Source of the DNA: Daphnia carinata
Taxonomy: Eukaryota; Arthropoda; Branchiopoda; Diplostraca; Daphniidae
DNA length: 64,000 bases
Direction: 5' to 3'
Assembly: GCF_022539665.2 (NCBI RefSeq)
Contig: NC_081340.1
Span: 62,001 to 126,000, forward strand
The notes under the pieces are model-generated. The model searched no databases. It saw only the letters and a program-made list of their open reading frames with translations, and was not told where the DNA came from. Shown piece by piece: positions 1 through 15,034 of the stretch; position 1 is the first letter of the stretch; every line of letters starts with the position of its first letter. A program made the position numbers and the translations under genes.

Positions 1-437
1 TATAACACTATATTCACATTGAATACACGTATATTTGATGCTGTTTGAATGTAGATATGAAACTGATTCTATAACACTATATTCACATTGAATACACGTA
101 TATTTGATACTGTTTGAATGTAGATCATGAAACTGATTCTATAACACTATATTCACATTGAATACACGTATATTTGATGCTGTTTGAATGTAGATATTGA
201 AACTCATGTATCACACTATATTCACATTGAATACACGTATATTTGATACTGTTTGAATGTAGATCATGAAACTGATTCTATAACACTATATTCACATTGA
301 ATACACGTATATTTGATGCTGTTTGAATGTAGATCATGAAACTGATTCTATAACACTATATTCACATTGAATACACGTATATTTGATGCTGTTTGAATGT
401 AGATATTGAAACTCACTGTATCACATTGTATTCACAT
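1..437. repeat. 70-bp AT-rich satellite, left block
   Basis: About six head-to-tail copies of a 70-bp monomer beginning at TATAACACTATATTCACATT and ending at CATGAAACTGATTC. Some monomers carry an ATTGAAACTCACTGTATCACA variant at the junction. The block ends inside a monomer at 437, where the Copia LTR remnant begins. It is the same satellite as 5022-14934, so the Copia element sits inside one array. Confidence 0.95.
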
Positions 438-506
438 TGGTATCAGTCTATTCATAAATATAAAGCAAGTAAGGTGTTAACTCTTGTATGTATACTTTGT
501 TTAACA
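438..506 (+). repeat. 5' LTR remnant of the Copia element
   Basis: The 69 bp starting TGGTATCAGTC and ending TTTGTTTAACA match the end of the 3' LTR. The first ~136 bp of the LTR are absent and satellite abuts directly, so a deletion or recombination removed the U3 promoter. Confidence 0.9.
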
Positions 507-520
507 GGTTATGGGCCCAG
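507..520 (+). other. Copia primer binding site, half-tRNA initiator Met type
   Basis: GGTTATGGGCCCAG starts immediately after the LTR end ...TTAACA. It is complementary to the anticodon stem-loop of initiator tRNA-Met. Drosophila copia is known to prime from a 5' half-molecule of this tRNA rather than from its 3' CCA end. The match and placement are seen; the priming mode is inferred from copia. Confidence 0.85.
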
Positions 521-587
521 TTATTTGAACGCATACTGTAACATAAAGAAAACTACATTCGAGTATAAACTTTGCCTATCGTTTAGC

Positions 588-3500
588 ATGACTTCTAATC
601 CAATCAAGGAAATGAGTCACGTTGCTAAGTTCGACGGCACGAATTTCCAATTCTGGAAGTTTCAGATCACCCTCTTGCTAGAACAGCATGATCTGATTGA
701 AATTGTCACTGGTGCATCCAAGGCACCTGATCCAATCATTGAAGCAGCAACTCAAGTCGTGACAAACTCAGTTGCCATTAAGACCTGGAACCAACGAGAC
801 AGCACTGCTAGAAATTTCATAGTCTTCACAATGGAATCCCAACAGGCACGGTCAATGATGACATGTAAATCAGCAAAGGAGATGTGGACACGTCTGACAG
901 ACCAGTATGAACAGGTGGCCTCAGAAAACAAGCACTTCGGCAGAGATTCTATCAGTACGAGTTCAACAAAGAGCATGACATTGCTGCACACATCACCATG
1001 ATTGAGTCAATGGCAAACCAATTGAATGATATGGGGGCGAGTGTTGACGAAGTTGACATTGTAACTAAGATCATTGTCACCCTTCCTCCCAGCTACAAGC
1101 ATATAATATCAGTATGGGACAACATGGATGACAGCAAGAAAACGTTGCAATCTTTGAGGTCACGCCTTTTTAAGGAAGAAGCTCGTAACAAAGGTTGCCA
1201 AGAAGAAGATGGTGTCAACGCTGCATTCTTTGCCAAGAAACAAGAGATTCCTAGTCAACAGTCTACATATCCACAATCTGCTGCTGCTCGCCTTCCATCA
1301 CAGCAACCAGGGCAACATTCATTCGGTCGTGGACGAGGATTCAGAAAGAGAAACTGCAACTACTGTGGTGGAAAGAACCACTGGGAAAGCCAATGTTGGA
1401 CGAAGAAAGAACATATTGAAAATGGAATTCCTAATGGATCTCAGCCGCTACATGCCCAATTTGCACAGTTCAAGCCTCAAAGACAACCCGACTGGCCGGG
1501 AGATTACGCTTTTACAACTCTCCCAGGTGGCATTAAATTTGAAGATAACTTTAGAGACAACTGGTATGTGGACTCTGGCTGTACTATTCATATGTCGGAT
1601 CAGTTTCATCTATTTACAAACTATCAAGCGGTCAAGAGTGGAAGTTGGCCAGTGAAAGGAGTTGGACATAATAACAATCTGCTGCAAGCTAAAGGAATGG
1701 GAGACATTACAATCCAAACCAATGTCAATGAAGAATGGCATTCAGGTATCCTAAGGAATGTGCTATTTGTTCCTGGCTTAGGCGTCAATCTTTTCTCCGT
1801 CCGATCTGCAACAAGAGCAGGCTTACTCGTCTTGTTCAACAATGACCGAGTTATCATCTCTAAGGGTGAGAAGATTGTGGCGGTCGGCGAAAGTTTCTCC
1901 AATCATCTATATCGTCTGAATATACGAAGTGACAAGAACCATCTCCTTCACGCTGAATATCCGAAGATCGGACAGAATTCAGATTGTCAACAAATTGCAT
2001 TCCATGTGCTATCCAGAGCAGAAGCTCAACCTCTTCACCTGTGGCACCACCGCCTAGGACACACAGACACAAAAACCATCCGGAAGATGGAGTCAGAGAA
2101 GTTGGTGGATGGGCTTATTATCAAACGTAGTGATACATCTGCTGCGCCATTCTGTGAAGGTTGCGCACTAGGCAAACATCATAGGTTGCCATTTCCGACT
2201 GGAGGGAGAAAACGAGCCAATAGGATAGGAGAGCTCATCCATTCAGATGTGTGCGGACCCATGTCAAAACCTTCACCTAAAGGAGCCAAGTACTTTGTTA
2301 TATTCAAAGACGATTTTAGTGGCTATGTCTTCATATATTTTATCAAACTAAAATCTGAGGTAGAAGCACTTTTTAGACAACTAGTTCAACGCATCTTGGT
2401 AGAAACTGGTCATCACGTGGTCACCCTTCGCACAGACAACGGTGGGGAATATTTCAGCAACACATTTGAAGAGTGGTTAAAGGAGAGAGGAATAAAGCAC
2501 GAATCAAGCGCCCCAAAGACACCAGAACAAAACGGAGTGTCGGAAAGATCCAACCGGACCATTGTTGAACCAGCCAGGAGTATGTTGCATGCCGCAGGTC
2601 TTCCAATTGAACTTTGGGCGGAGGCCTCCAATACTGCTGTTTACATCAAAAATCGAGTTGTGTCAAGGAGTCGAGAAGGGAAAACGCCTTATGAGATCTG
2701 GAAAGGTATCAAGCCCAATTTTTCTCATCTTCGAGTGTTTGGAGCAGATGCCTATGTTCATGTACCAAAGGATGAACGAACTAAATTTGATCCGAAGGCA
2801 ATTAAGTGTATACATGTTGGGTACTGTGAAACCCAGAAGGCTTTTAGACTATGGGATCCAGCCACTAGGAAAGTGAGGATCAGTAGAGATGTCCTCTTTA
2901 ACGAAGAGAAATTCTGTTCTATTAAATCAAGAGAATTTAGTTTCAGCGATTCTCCACTGGTATATCCAGAACCTATACCATTGGTTCCAGAAAATTCAAT
3001 ATCAGACCCATCTGGAGCATTGTCGTCTGAAAAACAATTGTCTTTGAATCCAGATCAATCATCTGAAGCCCAAGAAGCACCGGTTGTTACCATCGATCCA
3101 GTTGCAATGAATCCAAGAAAAAAAAAACAAGTTACCATCATCACTCCCAGAGAGGAAAAACCACTTGGAACAAGAATCAGAAACAAACCCAACCGGTGGA
3201 TAGAAGAATCTCAAACTGAAAAATATGCCGGAATGGCAATACTAGATGTTGAAGAACCGGAAACGGTTGAAGAAGCTCTCAACTCAGCTCAATCAGAGAA
3301 GTGGATGGTAGCCATGGATGAAGAGTATAAGTCACTTGTGAAGAACAACACCTGGACAATCTGCAGTTTACCAGCTGGGAGAAATGCAATCAGGAACAAG
3401 TGGGTGTTTAAGATTAAGACCGGGGTTGAAGATAAATATAAGGCTAGGCTTGTCGCGAAGGGGTTCACACAAAGACCTGGCATTGACTACGAAGAAACCT

Positions 3501-4803
3501 ATTCTCCAGTAGTGAGACATGACTCTCTGCGTACCGTACTTGCAATCACAGCTGCTGCAAACCTTGAGATGGTGCAATTGGATGTGAAGACAGCCTTTCT
3601 GAACGGGGATCTTCATGAAGAACTCTATATGTTTCAACCAACGGGATTCGAAATTGAAGGGCAAGAAAATCTGGTGTGCCGACTGAACAAATCACTGTAT
3701 GGTTTAAAACAAGCTTCGCGTTCCTGGAATGAGAAATTCAACAACTTCTTGGTGCAGTATGGTTTCTCACAAAGTAAAGCAGACCCGTGTGTTTACACGA
3801 TTAGAACAGAAACCGAACTAACCATAATGGCCATATGGGTCGATGACGGAGTCGTTTGCAGTTCTCTACAATCAAGACTGGAAGACATTGTCCGCTACCT
3901 TGAGAGTGTGTTTGAAATGACTCACGGTGATGTAGAATGCTTCGTGGGGATCGAAATAAGAAGAAATCGAGAAAAGGGCCTTATTCATATCAATCAAGAA
4001 AAATACATCGAGAAGATCCTCAAGAAATTCCATATGGAAAAATGTTATCCCAAATCCGTACCGGCAGACCCACATGCAAGATTGTCCAATAATGCAGAAA
4101 GAGACCCGAAGGATTCATTTCCGTTTAGAGAAGCAGTTGGATCCTTGATGTTTGCGGCCACTTGCACAAGACCTGATATTGCATTTGCAGTAAATCAAGT
4201 TGCACAATTCTCAAATAATCCAGCAAAGGCACATTGGGAGGCAGTGAAGAGAATTCTTTCGTATCTTCGAGGCACCATCACTGCTGGAGTCTGCTATGGA
4301 GGAGTACAGGAAAGTAACATGCTGATAACATACTCGGACTCGGATTACGCTGGCGATCTCGTCACTAGGAAATCAACAACTGGCATTTTCTGTTTTTTCT
4401 CAATGGTGGCCCAGTGTCATGGTCAAGCCGTCGTCAGGACTGTGTATCTCTTTCGTCTACTGAAGCGGAATATGTCGCTGCCAGTACAGCCACAAAGTCA
4501 GTCATGTGGTTTCGGCAACTACTGGGTGACATTGGATTTGAGCAGAAGTCACCTACTACTTTGTTGTGTGATAATCAGGGTGCAATCAGCTTGGTGAAAA
4601 ACTCTGGGCATCAAGCGAGAACAAAGCACATAGACGTTAAGTACCATCACATTCGCAACATGGTCGAGGAAGGAGTCATCCACATTGAGTACATTCACAC
4701 TTCACAACAACTAGCAGATATTTTAACAAAGCCTCTGGATGGACAGCTCTTCAGTCGACTACGGGAAGAAAGCAACATAGTTGATTTTAATCATGTGATG
4801 TAA
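588..4803 (+). pseudogene. Copia gag-pol polyprotein, two frameshifts
   Basis: The ATG at 588 opens a gag frame (MTSNPIKEMSHVAKFDG) that ends at 1001. The conserved sequence continues in another frame from about 940 to 4400, then in a third frame to the TAA at 4801-4803. Visible in order: a CCHC knuckle CNYCGGKNHWESQC (about 1355-1396); protease VDSGCT (about 1569); integrase HHCC ending CEGCALGK and a DDE core with HSDVCGP, TDNGGEY and PEQNGVSERSNR; RT with KARLVAKGFTQ, the QLDVKTAFLNG block and WVDD in place of the usual YVDD; then RNase H, whose second half (STEAEYVA, the TKHIDVKYHHIR block) lies after the second shift near 4400. Full-length Copia polyproteins are about 1,400 residues, so nearly everything is present. 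I infer a recently disabled copy. Confidence 0.93.
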
Positions 4804-4816
4804 AATTGAGTGGGTG

Positions 4817-5021
4817 TGTTGAAATACCAATTTCCATCTCATGTGGTGAGAAGAGGCTTCCACTTTATGTAACCATGTTGCCCTGATTCCTCTTTACGTT
4901 ATGTCATATGTCAGTGTTGAAAAGTCTATCTGGATCTATGTGGCAATTTCTGTGGTATCAGTCTATTCATAAATATAAAGCAAGTAAGGTGTTAACTCTT
5001 GTATGTATACTTTGTTTAACA
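4817..5021 (+). repeat. 3' LTR of the Copia element
   Basis: A 205-bp LTR beginning TGTTGAAATACC and ending TTGTTTAACA (TG...CA), preceded by the purine-rich GAGTGGGTG that can serve as polypurine tract. Its last 69 bp equal 438-506. Confidence 0.88.
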
Positions 5022-8000
5022 TATATTTGATGCTGTTTGAATGTAGATATTGAAACTCACTGTATCACACTATATTCACATTGAATACACGTATATTTGA
5101 TACTGTTTGAATGTAGATCATAAAACTGATTCTATAACACTATATTCACATTGAATACACGTATATTTGATGCTGTTTGAATGTAGATCATGAAACTGAT
5201 TCTATAACACTATATTCACATTGAATACACGTATATTTGATGCTGTTTGAATGTAGATATTGAAACTCACTGTATCACATTGTATTCACATTGAATACAC
5301 GTATATTTGATACTGTTTGAATGTAGATCATGAAACTGATTCTATAACACTATATTCACATTGAATACACGTATATTTGATGCTGTTTGAATGTAGATTA
5401 TCACATTGTATTCACATTGAATACACGTATATTTGATACTGTTTGAATGTAGATCATGAAACTGATTCAATAACACTATATTCACATTGAATACACGTAT
5501 ATTTGATGCTGTTTGAATGTAGATCATGAAACTGATTCTATAACACTATATTCACATTGAATACACGTATATTTGATGCTGTTTGAATGTAGATATTGAA
5601 ACTCACTGTATCACATTGTATTCACATTGAATACACGTATATTTGATACTGTTTGAATGTAGATCATGAAACTGATTCAATAACACTATATTTGACATTG
5701 AATACACGTATATTTGATGCTGTTTGAATGTAGATCATTGAAACTGATTCTATAACACTATATTCACATTGAATACACGTATATTTGATACTGTTTGAAT
5801 GTAGATCATGAAACTGATTCTATAACACTATATTCACATTGAATACACGTATATTTGATGCTGTTTGAATGTAGATCATGTAACTTATTCTATAACACTA
5901 TATTCACATTGAATACACGTATATTTGATGCTGTTTGAATGTAGATCATGAAACTGATTCTATAACACTATATTCACATTGAATACACGTATATTTGATG
6001 CTGTTTGAATGTAGATCATGAAACTGATTCTATAACACTATATTCACATTGAATACACGTATATTTGATGCTGTTTGAATGTAGATATTGAAACTGATTC
6101 TATAACACTATATTCACATTGAATACACGTATATTTGATACTGTTTGAATGTAGATCATGAAACTGATTCTATAACACTATATTCACATTGAATACACGT
6201 ATATTTGATGCTGTTTGAATGTAGATCATGAAACTGATTCTATAACACTATATTCACATTGAATACACGTATATTTGATGCTGTTTGAATGTAGATCATG
6301 AAACTGATTCTATAACACTATATTCACATTGAATACACGTATATTTGATGCTGTTTGAATGTAGATCATGAAACTGATTCTATAACACTATATTCACATT
6401 GAATACACGTATATTTGATACTGTTTGAATGTAGATCATGAAACTGATTCTATAACACTATATTCACATTGAATACACGTATATTTGATGCTGTTTGAAT
6501 GTAGATCATGAAACTGATTCTATAACACTATATTCACATTGAATACACGTATATTTGATGCTGTTTGAATGTAGATATGAAACTGATTCTATAACACTAT
6601 ATTCACATTGAATACACGTATATTTGATACTGTTTGAATGTAGATCATGAAACTGATTCTATAACACTATATTCACATTGAATACACGTATATTTGATGC
6701 TGTTTGAATGTAGATCATGAAACTGATTCTATAACACTATATTCACATTGAATACACGTATATTTGATACTGTTTGAATGTAGATCATGAAACTGATTCT
6801 ATAACACTATATTCACATTGAATACACGTATATTTGATGCTGTTTGAATGTAGATATTGAAACTGATTCTATCACACTATATTCACATTGAATACACGTA
6901 TATTTGATACTGTTTGAATGTAGATCATGAAACTGATTCTATAACACTATATTCACATTGAATACACGTATATTTGATGCTGTTTGAATGTAGATCATGA
7001 AACTGATTCTATAACACTATATTCACATTGAATACACGTATATTTGATGCTGTTTGAATGTAGATATTGAAACTCACTGTATCACACTATATTCACATTG
7101 AATACACGTATATTTGATACTGTTTGAATGTAGATCATGAAACTGATTCTATAACACTATATTCACATTGAATACACGTATATTTGATGCTGTTTGAATG
7201 TAGATCATGAAACTGATTCTATAACACTATATTCACATTGAATACACGTATATTTGATGCTGTTTGAATGTAGATATTGAAACTCACTGTATCACACTAT
7301 ATTCACATTGAATACACGTATATTTGATGCTGTTTGAATGTAGATCATGAAACTGATTCTATAACACTATATTCACATTGAATACACGTATATTTGATGC
7401 TGTTTGAATGTAGATCATGAAACTGATTCTATAACACTATATTCACATTGAATACACGTATATTTGATGCTGTTTGAATGTAGATCATGAAACTGATTCT
7501 ATAACACTATATTCACATTGAATACACGTATATTTGATGCTGTTTGAATGTAGATATTGAAACTGATTCTATAACACTATATTCACATTGAATACACGTA
7601 TATTTGATGCTGTTTGAATGTAGATCATGAAACTGATTCTATAACACTATATTCACATTGAATACACGTATATTTGATGCTGTTTGAATGTAGATATTGA
7701 AACTCATTGTATAACACTATATTCACATTGAATACACGTATATTTGATGCTGTTTGAATGTAGATCATGAAACTGATTCTATAACACTATATTCACATTG
7801 AATACACGTATATTTGATGCTGTTTGAATGTAGATCATGAAACTGATTCTATAACACTATATTCACATTGAATACACGTATATTTGATGCTGTTTGAATG
7901 TAGATCATTGAAACTGATTCTATAACACTATATTCACATTGAATACACGTATATTTGATGCTGTTTGAATGTAGATCATGAAACTGATTCTATAACACTA

Positions 8001-11000
8001 TATTCACATTGAATACACGTATATTTGATGCTGTTTGAATGTAGATCATGAAACTGATTCTATAACACTATATTCACATTGAATACACGTATATTTGATG
8101 CTGTTTGAATGTAGATATTGAAACTCACTGTATCACACTATATTCACATTGAATACACGTATATTTGATGCTGTTTGAATGTAGATCATGAAACTGATTC
8201 TATAACACTATATTCACATTGAATACACGTATATTTGATGCTGTTTGAATGTAGATCATGAAACTGATTCTATAACACTATATTCACATTGAATACACGT
8301 ATATTTGATGCTGTTTGAATGTAGATATTGAAACTGATTCTATGAAACTGATTCAATAACACTATATTCACATTGAATACACGTATATTTGATACTGTTT
8401 GAATGTAGATCATGAAACTGATTCTATAACACTATATTCACATTGAATACACGTATATTTGATGCTGTTTGAATGTAGATCATGAAACTGATTCTATAAC
8501 ACTATATTCACATTGAATACACGTATATTTGATGCTGTTTGAATGTAGATCATGAAACTGATTCTATAACACTATATTCACATTGAATACACGTATATTT
8601 GATGCTGTTTGAATGTAGATCATGAAACTGATTCTATAACACTATATTCACATTGAATACACGTATATTTGATACTGTTTGAATGTAGATCATGAAACTG
8701 ATTCTATAACACTATATTCACATTGAATACACGTATATTTGATGCTGTTTGAATGTAGATATTGAAACTGATTCTATAACACTATATTCACATTGAATAC
8801 ACGTATATTTGATACTGTTTGAATGTAGATCATGAAACTGATTCTATAACACTATATTCACATTGAATACACGTATATTTGATACTGTTTGAATGTAGAT
8901 CATGAAACTGAATGTGTTACACTATATTCACATTGAATACACGTATAACACACTATATTCACATTGAATACACGTATATTTGATGCTGTTTGAATGTAGA
9001 TCATGAAACTGATTCTATAACACTATATTCACATTGAATACACGTATATTTGATGCTGTTTGAATGTAGATCATGAAACTGATTCTATAACACTATATTC
9101 ACATTGAATACACGTATATTTGATGCTGTTTGAATGTAGATATTGAAACTCACTGTATCACACTATATTCACATTGAATACACGTATATTTGATACTGTT
9201 TGAATGTAGATCATGAAACTGATTCAATAACACTATATTCACATTGAATACACGTATATTTGATACTGTTTGAATGTAGATCATGAAACTGATTCTATAA
9301 CACTATATTCACATTGAATACACGTATATTTGATGCTGTTTGAATGTAGATCATGAAACTGATTCTATAACACTATATTCACATTGAATACACGTATATT
9401 TGATACTGTTTGAATGTAGATCATGAAACTGATTCTATAACACTATATTCACATTGAATACACGTATATTTGATGCTGTTTGAATGTAGATCATGAAACT
9501 TCTATAACACTATATTCACACTATATTCACATTGAATACACGTATATATTTGATGCTGTTTGATTTATCACATATTCACATTGAATACACGTATATTTGA
9601 TACTGTTTGAATGTAGATCATGAAACTGATTCTATAACACTATATTCACATTGAATACACGTATATTTGATGCTGTTTGAATGTAGATCATGAAACTGAT
9701 TCTATAACACTATATTCACATTGAATACACGTATATTTGATACTGTTTGAATGTAGATCATGAAACTGATTCTATAACACTATATTCACATTGAATACAC
9801 GTATATTTGATGCTGTTTGAATGTAGATATTGAAACTGATTCTATAACACTATATTCACATTGAATACACGTATATTTGATACTGTTTGAATGTAGATCA
9901 TGAAACTGATTCTATAACACTATATTCACATTGAATACACGTATATTTGATACTGTTTGAATGTAGATCATGAAACTGATTCTATAACACTATATTCACA
10001 TTGAATACACGTATATTTGATGCTGTTTGAATGTAGATATTGAAACTCACTGTATCACATTGTATTCACATTGAATACACGTATATTTGATACTGTTTGA
10101 ATGTAGATCATGAAACTGATTCAATAACACTATATTCACATTGAATACACGTATATTTGATACTGTTTGAATGTAGATCATGAAACTGATTCTATAACAC
10201 TATATTCACATTGAATACACGTATATTTGATGCTGTTTGAATGTAGATCATGAAACTGATTCTATAACACTATATTCACATTGAATACACGTATATTTGA
10301 TGCTGTTTGAATGTAGATATGAAACTGATTCTATAACACTATATTCACATTGAATACACGTATATTTGATACTGTTTGAATGTAGATCATGAACGTATAT
10401 GCTGTTTGAATGTAGATATTAAAACTCACTGTATCACATTGTATTCACATTGAATACACGTATATTTGATGCTGTTTGAATGTAGATCATGAAACTGATT
10501 CTATAACACTATATTCACATTGAATACACGTATATTTGATGCTGTTTGAATGTAGATCATGAAACTGATTCTATAACACTATATTCACATTGAATACACG
10601 TATATTTGATGCTGTTTGAATGTAGATATTGAAACTGATTCTATAACACTATATTCACATTGAATACACGTATATTTGATACTGTTTGAATGTAGATCAT
10701 GAAACTGATTCATAACACTATATTCACATTGAATACACGTATATTTGATGCTGTTTGAATGTAGATCATGAAACTGATTCTATAACACTATATTCACATT
10801 GAATACACGTATATTTGATACTGTTTGAATGTAGATCATGAAACTGATTCTATAACACTATATTCACATTGAATACACGTATATTTGATGCTGTTTGAAT
10901 GTAGATATGAAACTATATTCACATTGAATACACGTATATTTGATACTGTTTGAATGTAGATCACTGTATAACACTATATTCACATTGAATACACGTATAT

Positions 11001-14000
11001 TTGATACTGTTTGAATGTAGATCATGAAACTGATTCTATAACACTATATTCACATTGAATACACGTATATTTGATGCTGTTTGAATGTAGATCATGAAAC
11101 TGATTCTATAACACTATATTCACATTGAATACACGTATATTTGATGCTGTTTGAATGTAGATCATGAAACTGATTCTATAACACTATATTCACATTGAAT
11201 ACACGTATATTTGATACTGTTTGAATGTAGATCATGAAACTGATTCTATAACACTATATTCACATTGAATACACGTATATTTGATACTGTTTGAATGTAG
11301 ATCATGAAACTGATCTATAACACTATATTCACATTGAATACACGTATATTTGATGCTGTTTGAATGTAGATATTGAAACTGACTATCACACTATATTCAC
11401 ACTATATTCACATTGAATACACGTATATTTGATGCTGTTTGAATGTAGATCATGAAACTGATTCTATAACACTATATTCACATTGAATACACGTATATTT
11501 GATACTGTTTGAATGTAGATCATGAAACTGATTCTATAACACTATATTCACATTGAATACACGTATATTTGATGCTGTTTGAATGTAGATCATGAAACTG
11601 ATTCTATAACACTATATTCACATTGAATACACGTATATTTGATGCTGTTTGAATGTAGATATTGAAACTGATTCTATAACACTATATTCACATTGAATAC
11701 ACGTATATTTGATACTGTTTGAATGTAGATCATGAAACTGATTCTATAACACTATATTGACATTGAATACACGTATATTTGATACTGTTTGAATGTAGAT
11801 CATGAAACTGATTCTATAACACTATATTCACATTGAATACACGTATATTTGATGCTGTTTGAATTTAGATCATGAAACTGATTCTATAACACTATATTCA
11901 CATTGAATACACGTATATTTGATGCTGTTTGAATGTAGATCATGAAACTGATTCTATAACACTATATTCACATTGAATACACGTATATTTGATACTGTTT
12001 GAATGTAGATCATGAAACTGATTCTATAACACTATATTCACATTGAATACACGTATATTTGATGCTGTTTGAATGTAGATATTGAAACTGATTCTATAAC
12101 ACTATATTCACATTGAATACACGTATATTTGATGCTGTTTGAATGTAGATATTGAAACTCATAACTGTATCACACTATATTCACATTGAATACACGTATA
12201 TTTGATACTGTTTTTATGTAGATCATGAAACTGATTCTATAACACTATATTCACATTGAATACACGTATATTTGATGCTGTTTGAATGTAGATCATGAAA
12301 CTGATTCTATAACACTATATTCACATTGAATACACGTATATTTGATGCTGTTTGAATGTAGATATTGAAACTGATTCTATAACACTATATTCACATTGAA
12401 TACACGTATATTTGATACTGTTTGAATGTAGATCATGAAACTGATTCTATATTTGACTATATTCACATTGAATACACGTATATTTGATGCTGTTTGAATG
12501 TAGATCATGAAACTGATTCTATAACACTATATTCACATTGAATACACGTATATTTGATGCTGTTTGAATGTAGATCATTGAAACTGATTCTATAACACTA
12601 TATTCACATTGAATACACGTATATTTGATGCTGTTTGAATGTAGATCATGAAACTGATTCTATAACACTATATTCACATTGAATACACGTATATTTGATA
12701 CTGTTTGAATGTAGATCATGAAACTGATTCTATAACACTATATTCACATTGAATACACGTATATTTGATACTGTTTGAATGTAGATCATGAAACTGATTC
12801 TATAACACTATATTCACATTGAATACACGTATATTTGATGCTGTTTGAATGTAGATATTGAAACTCACTGTATCACATTGAATTCACATTGAATACACGT
12901 ATATTTGATACTGTTTGAATGTAGATCATGAAACTGATTCTATAACACTATATTCACATTGAATACACGTATATTTGATGCTGTTTGAATGTAGATCATG
13001 AAACTGATTCTATAACACTATATTCACATTGAATACACGTATATTTGATGCTGTTTGAATGTAGATCATGAAACTGATTCTATAACACTATATTCACATT
13101 GAATACACGTATATTTGATGCTGTTTGAATGTAGATCATGAAACTGATTCTATAACACTATATTCACATTGAATACACGTATATTTGATACTGTTTGAAT
13201 GTAGATCATGAAACTGATTCTATAACACTATATTCACATTGAATACACGTATATTTGATGCTGTTTGAATGTAGATATTGAAACTCACTGTATCACACTA
13301 TATTCACATTGAATACACGTATATTTGATACTGTTTGAATGTAGATCATGAAACTGATTCTATAACACTATATTCACATTGAATACACGTATATTTGATA
13401 CTGTTTGAATGTAGATCATGAAACTGATTCTATAACACTATATTCACATTGAATACACGTATATTTGATGCTGTTTGAATGTAGATATTGAAACTGATTC
13501 TATAACACTATATTCACATTGAATACACGTATATTTGATACTGTTTGAATGTAGATCATGAAACTGATTCTATAACACTATATTCACATTGAATACACGT
13601 ATATTTGATACTGTTTGAATGTAGATCATGAAACACATTCTATAACACTATATATATTCACATTGAATACACGTATATTTGATACTGTTTGAATGTAGAT
13701 CATGAAACTGATTCTATAACACTATATTCACATTGAATACACGTATATTTGATGCTGTTTGAATGTAGATATTGAAACTGATTCTATAACACTATATTCA
13801 CATTGAATACACGTATATTTGATGCTGTTTGAATGTAGATCATGAAACTGATTCTATAACACTATATTCACATTGAATACACGTATATTTGATACTGTTT
13901 GAATGTAGATCATGAAACTGATTCTATAACACTATATTCACATTGAATACACGTATATTTGATGCTGTTTGAATGTAGATCATGAAACTGATTCTATAAC

Positions 14001-14934
14001 ACTATATTCACATTGAATACACGTATATTTGATGCTGTTTGAATGTAGATATTGAAACTGATTCTATAACACTATATTCACATTGAATACACGTATATTT
14101 GATGCTGTTTGATTCATGAATACACGATATTTGATGTTTGAATGTAGATCTGAAACTGATTCTATCTCACCACTTACTCATTGAATACACGTATATTTGA
14201 TACTGTTTGAATGTAGATCATGAAACTGATTCTATAACACTATATTCACATTGAATACACGTATATTTGATACTGTTTGAATGTAGATCATGAAACTGAT
14301 TCTATAACACTATATTCACATTGAATACACGTATATTTGATGCTGTTTGAATGTAGATCATGAAACTGATTCTATAACACTATATTCACATTGAATACAC
14401 GTATATTTGATGCTGTTTGAATGTAGATCATGAAACTGATTCACTGTATTACACTATATTCACATTGAATACACGATATTTGATACTGTTTGAATGTAGA
14501 TATGAAACTCACTTTATCACTATATTCACATTGAATACACGTATATTTGATGCTGTTTGAATGTAGATATTTCTAAACTGATTCACATAACACTATATTC
14601 ACATTGAATATTTTGATGCAATGTAGATATAAACTGACGTATATATTCACATTGAATACACGTATATTTGATGCTGTTTGAATGTAGATCATGAAACTGA
14701 TTCTATAACACTATATTCACATTGAATACACGTATATTTGATACTGTTTGAATGTAGATCATGAAACTGATTCTATAACACTATATTCACATTGAATACA
14801 CGTATATTTGATACTGTTTGAATGTAGATCATGAAACTGATTCTATAACACTATATTCACATTGAATACACGTATATTTGATGCTGTTTGAATGTAGATA
14901 TTGAAACTCACTGTATCACATTGTATTCACATTG
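5022..14934. repeat. 70-bp AT-rich satellite, main block (about 140 monomers)
   Basis: Head-to-tail 70-bp monomers, nearly identical. Recurrent variants are GATGCTG versus GATACTG in mid-monomer, and a junction CATGAAACTGATTC versus ATTGAAACTCACTGTATCACA. Truncated or fused monomers occur near 8340, 8920, 9500, 10390, 10910, 11390 and especially 14110-14650, which looks like unequal exchange. The array runs into the gap at 14935, so its true length is unknown. No gene is visible. It could be pericentromeric or centromeric, but nothing in the sequence proves that. Confidence 0.96.
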
Positions 14935-15034
14935 NNNNNNNNNNNNNNNNNNNNNNNNNNNNNNNNNNNNNNNNNNNNNNNNNNNNNNNNNNNNNNNNNN
15001 NNNNNNNNNNNNNNNNNNNNNNNNNNNNNNNNNN
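14935..15034. other. Assembly gap (100 N)
   Basis: Exactly 100 N between the satellite and the E1 3' LTR. The round number suggests a gap of unknown size. The missing part of the E1 LTR and its left flank lie here. Confidence 0.99.

Larger units (their letters stand above)
438..5021 (+). mobile_element. Ty1/Copia LTR retrotransposon, truncated at the 5' LTR
   Basis: This Copia element has a complete 3' LTR (4817-5021) but only the last 69 bp of the 5' LTR (438-506), which match 4953-5021. The internal region carries gag, protease, integrase, reverse transcriptase and RNase H in Copia order, with integrase before RT. Two frameshifts break the polyprotein. Satellite resumes directly at 5022, and about 8 bp of monomer (AATACACG) are missing across the insertion. 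No target duplication is visible. It is a decayed copy that cannot replicate by itself. Confidence 0.93.

Noticed and set aside
752-991. Antisense ORFs over Copia and Gypsy coding regions
   Set aside because: They are shadows of gag and pol codons with no conserved start or composition of their own.
1-14934. Regular repeats that might suggest a CRISPR array
   Set aside because: Units are contiguous 70-bp monomers without unique spacers, in a eukaryotic context; this is satellite DNA.
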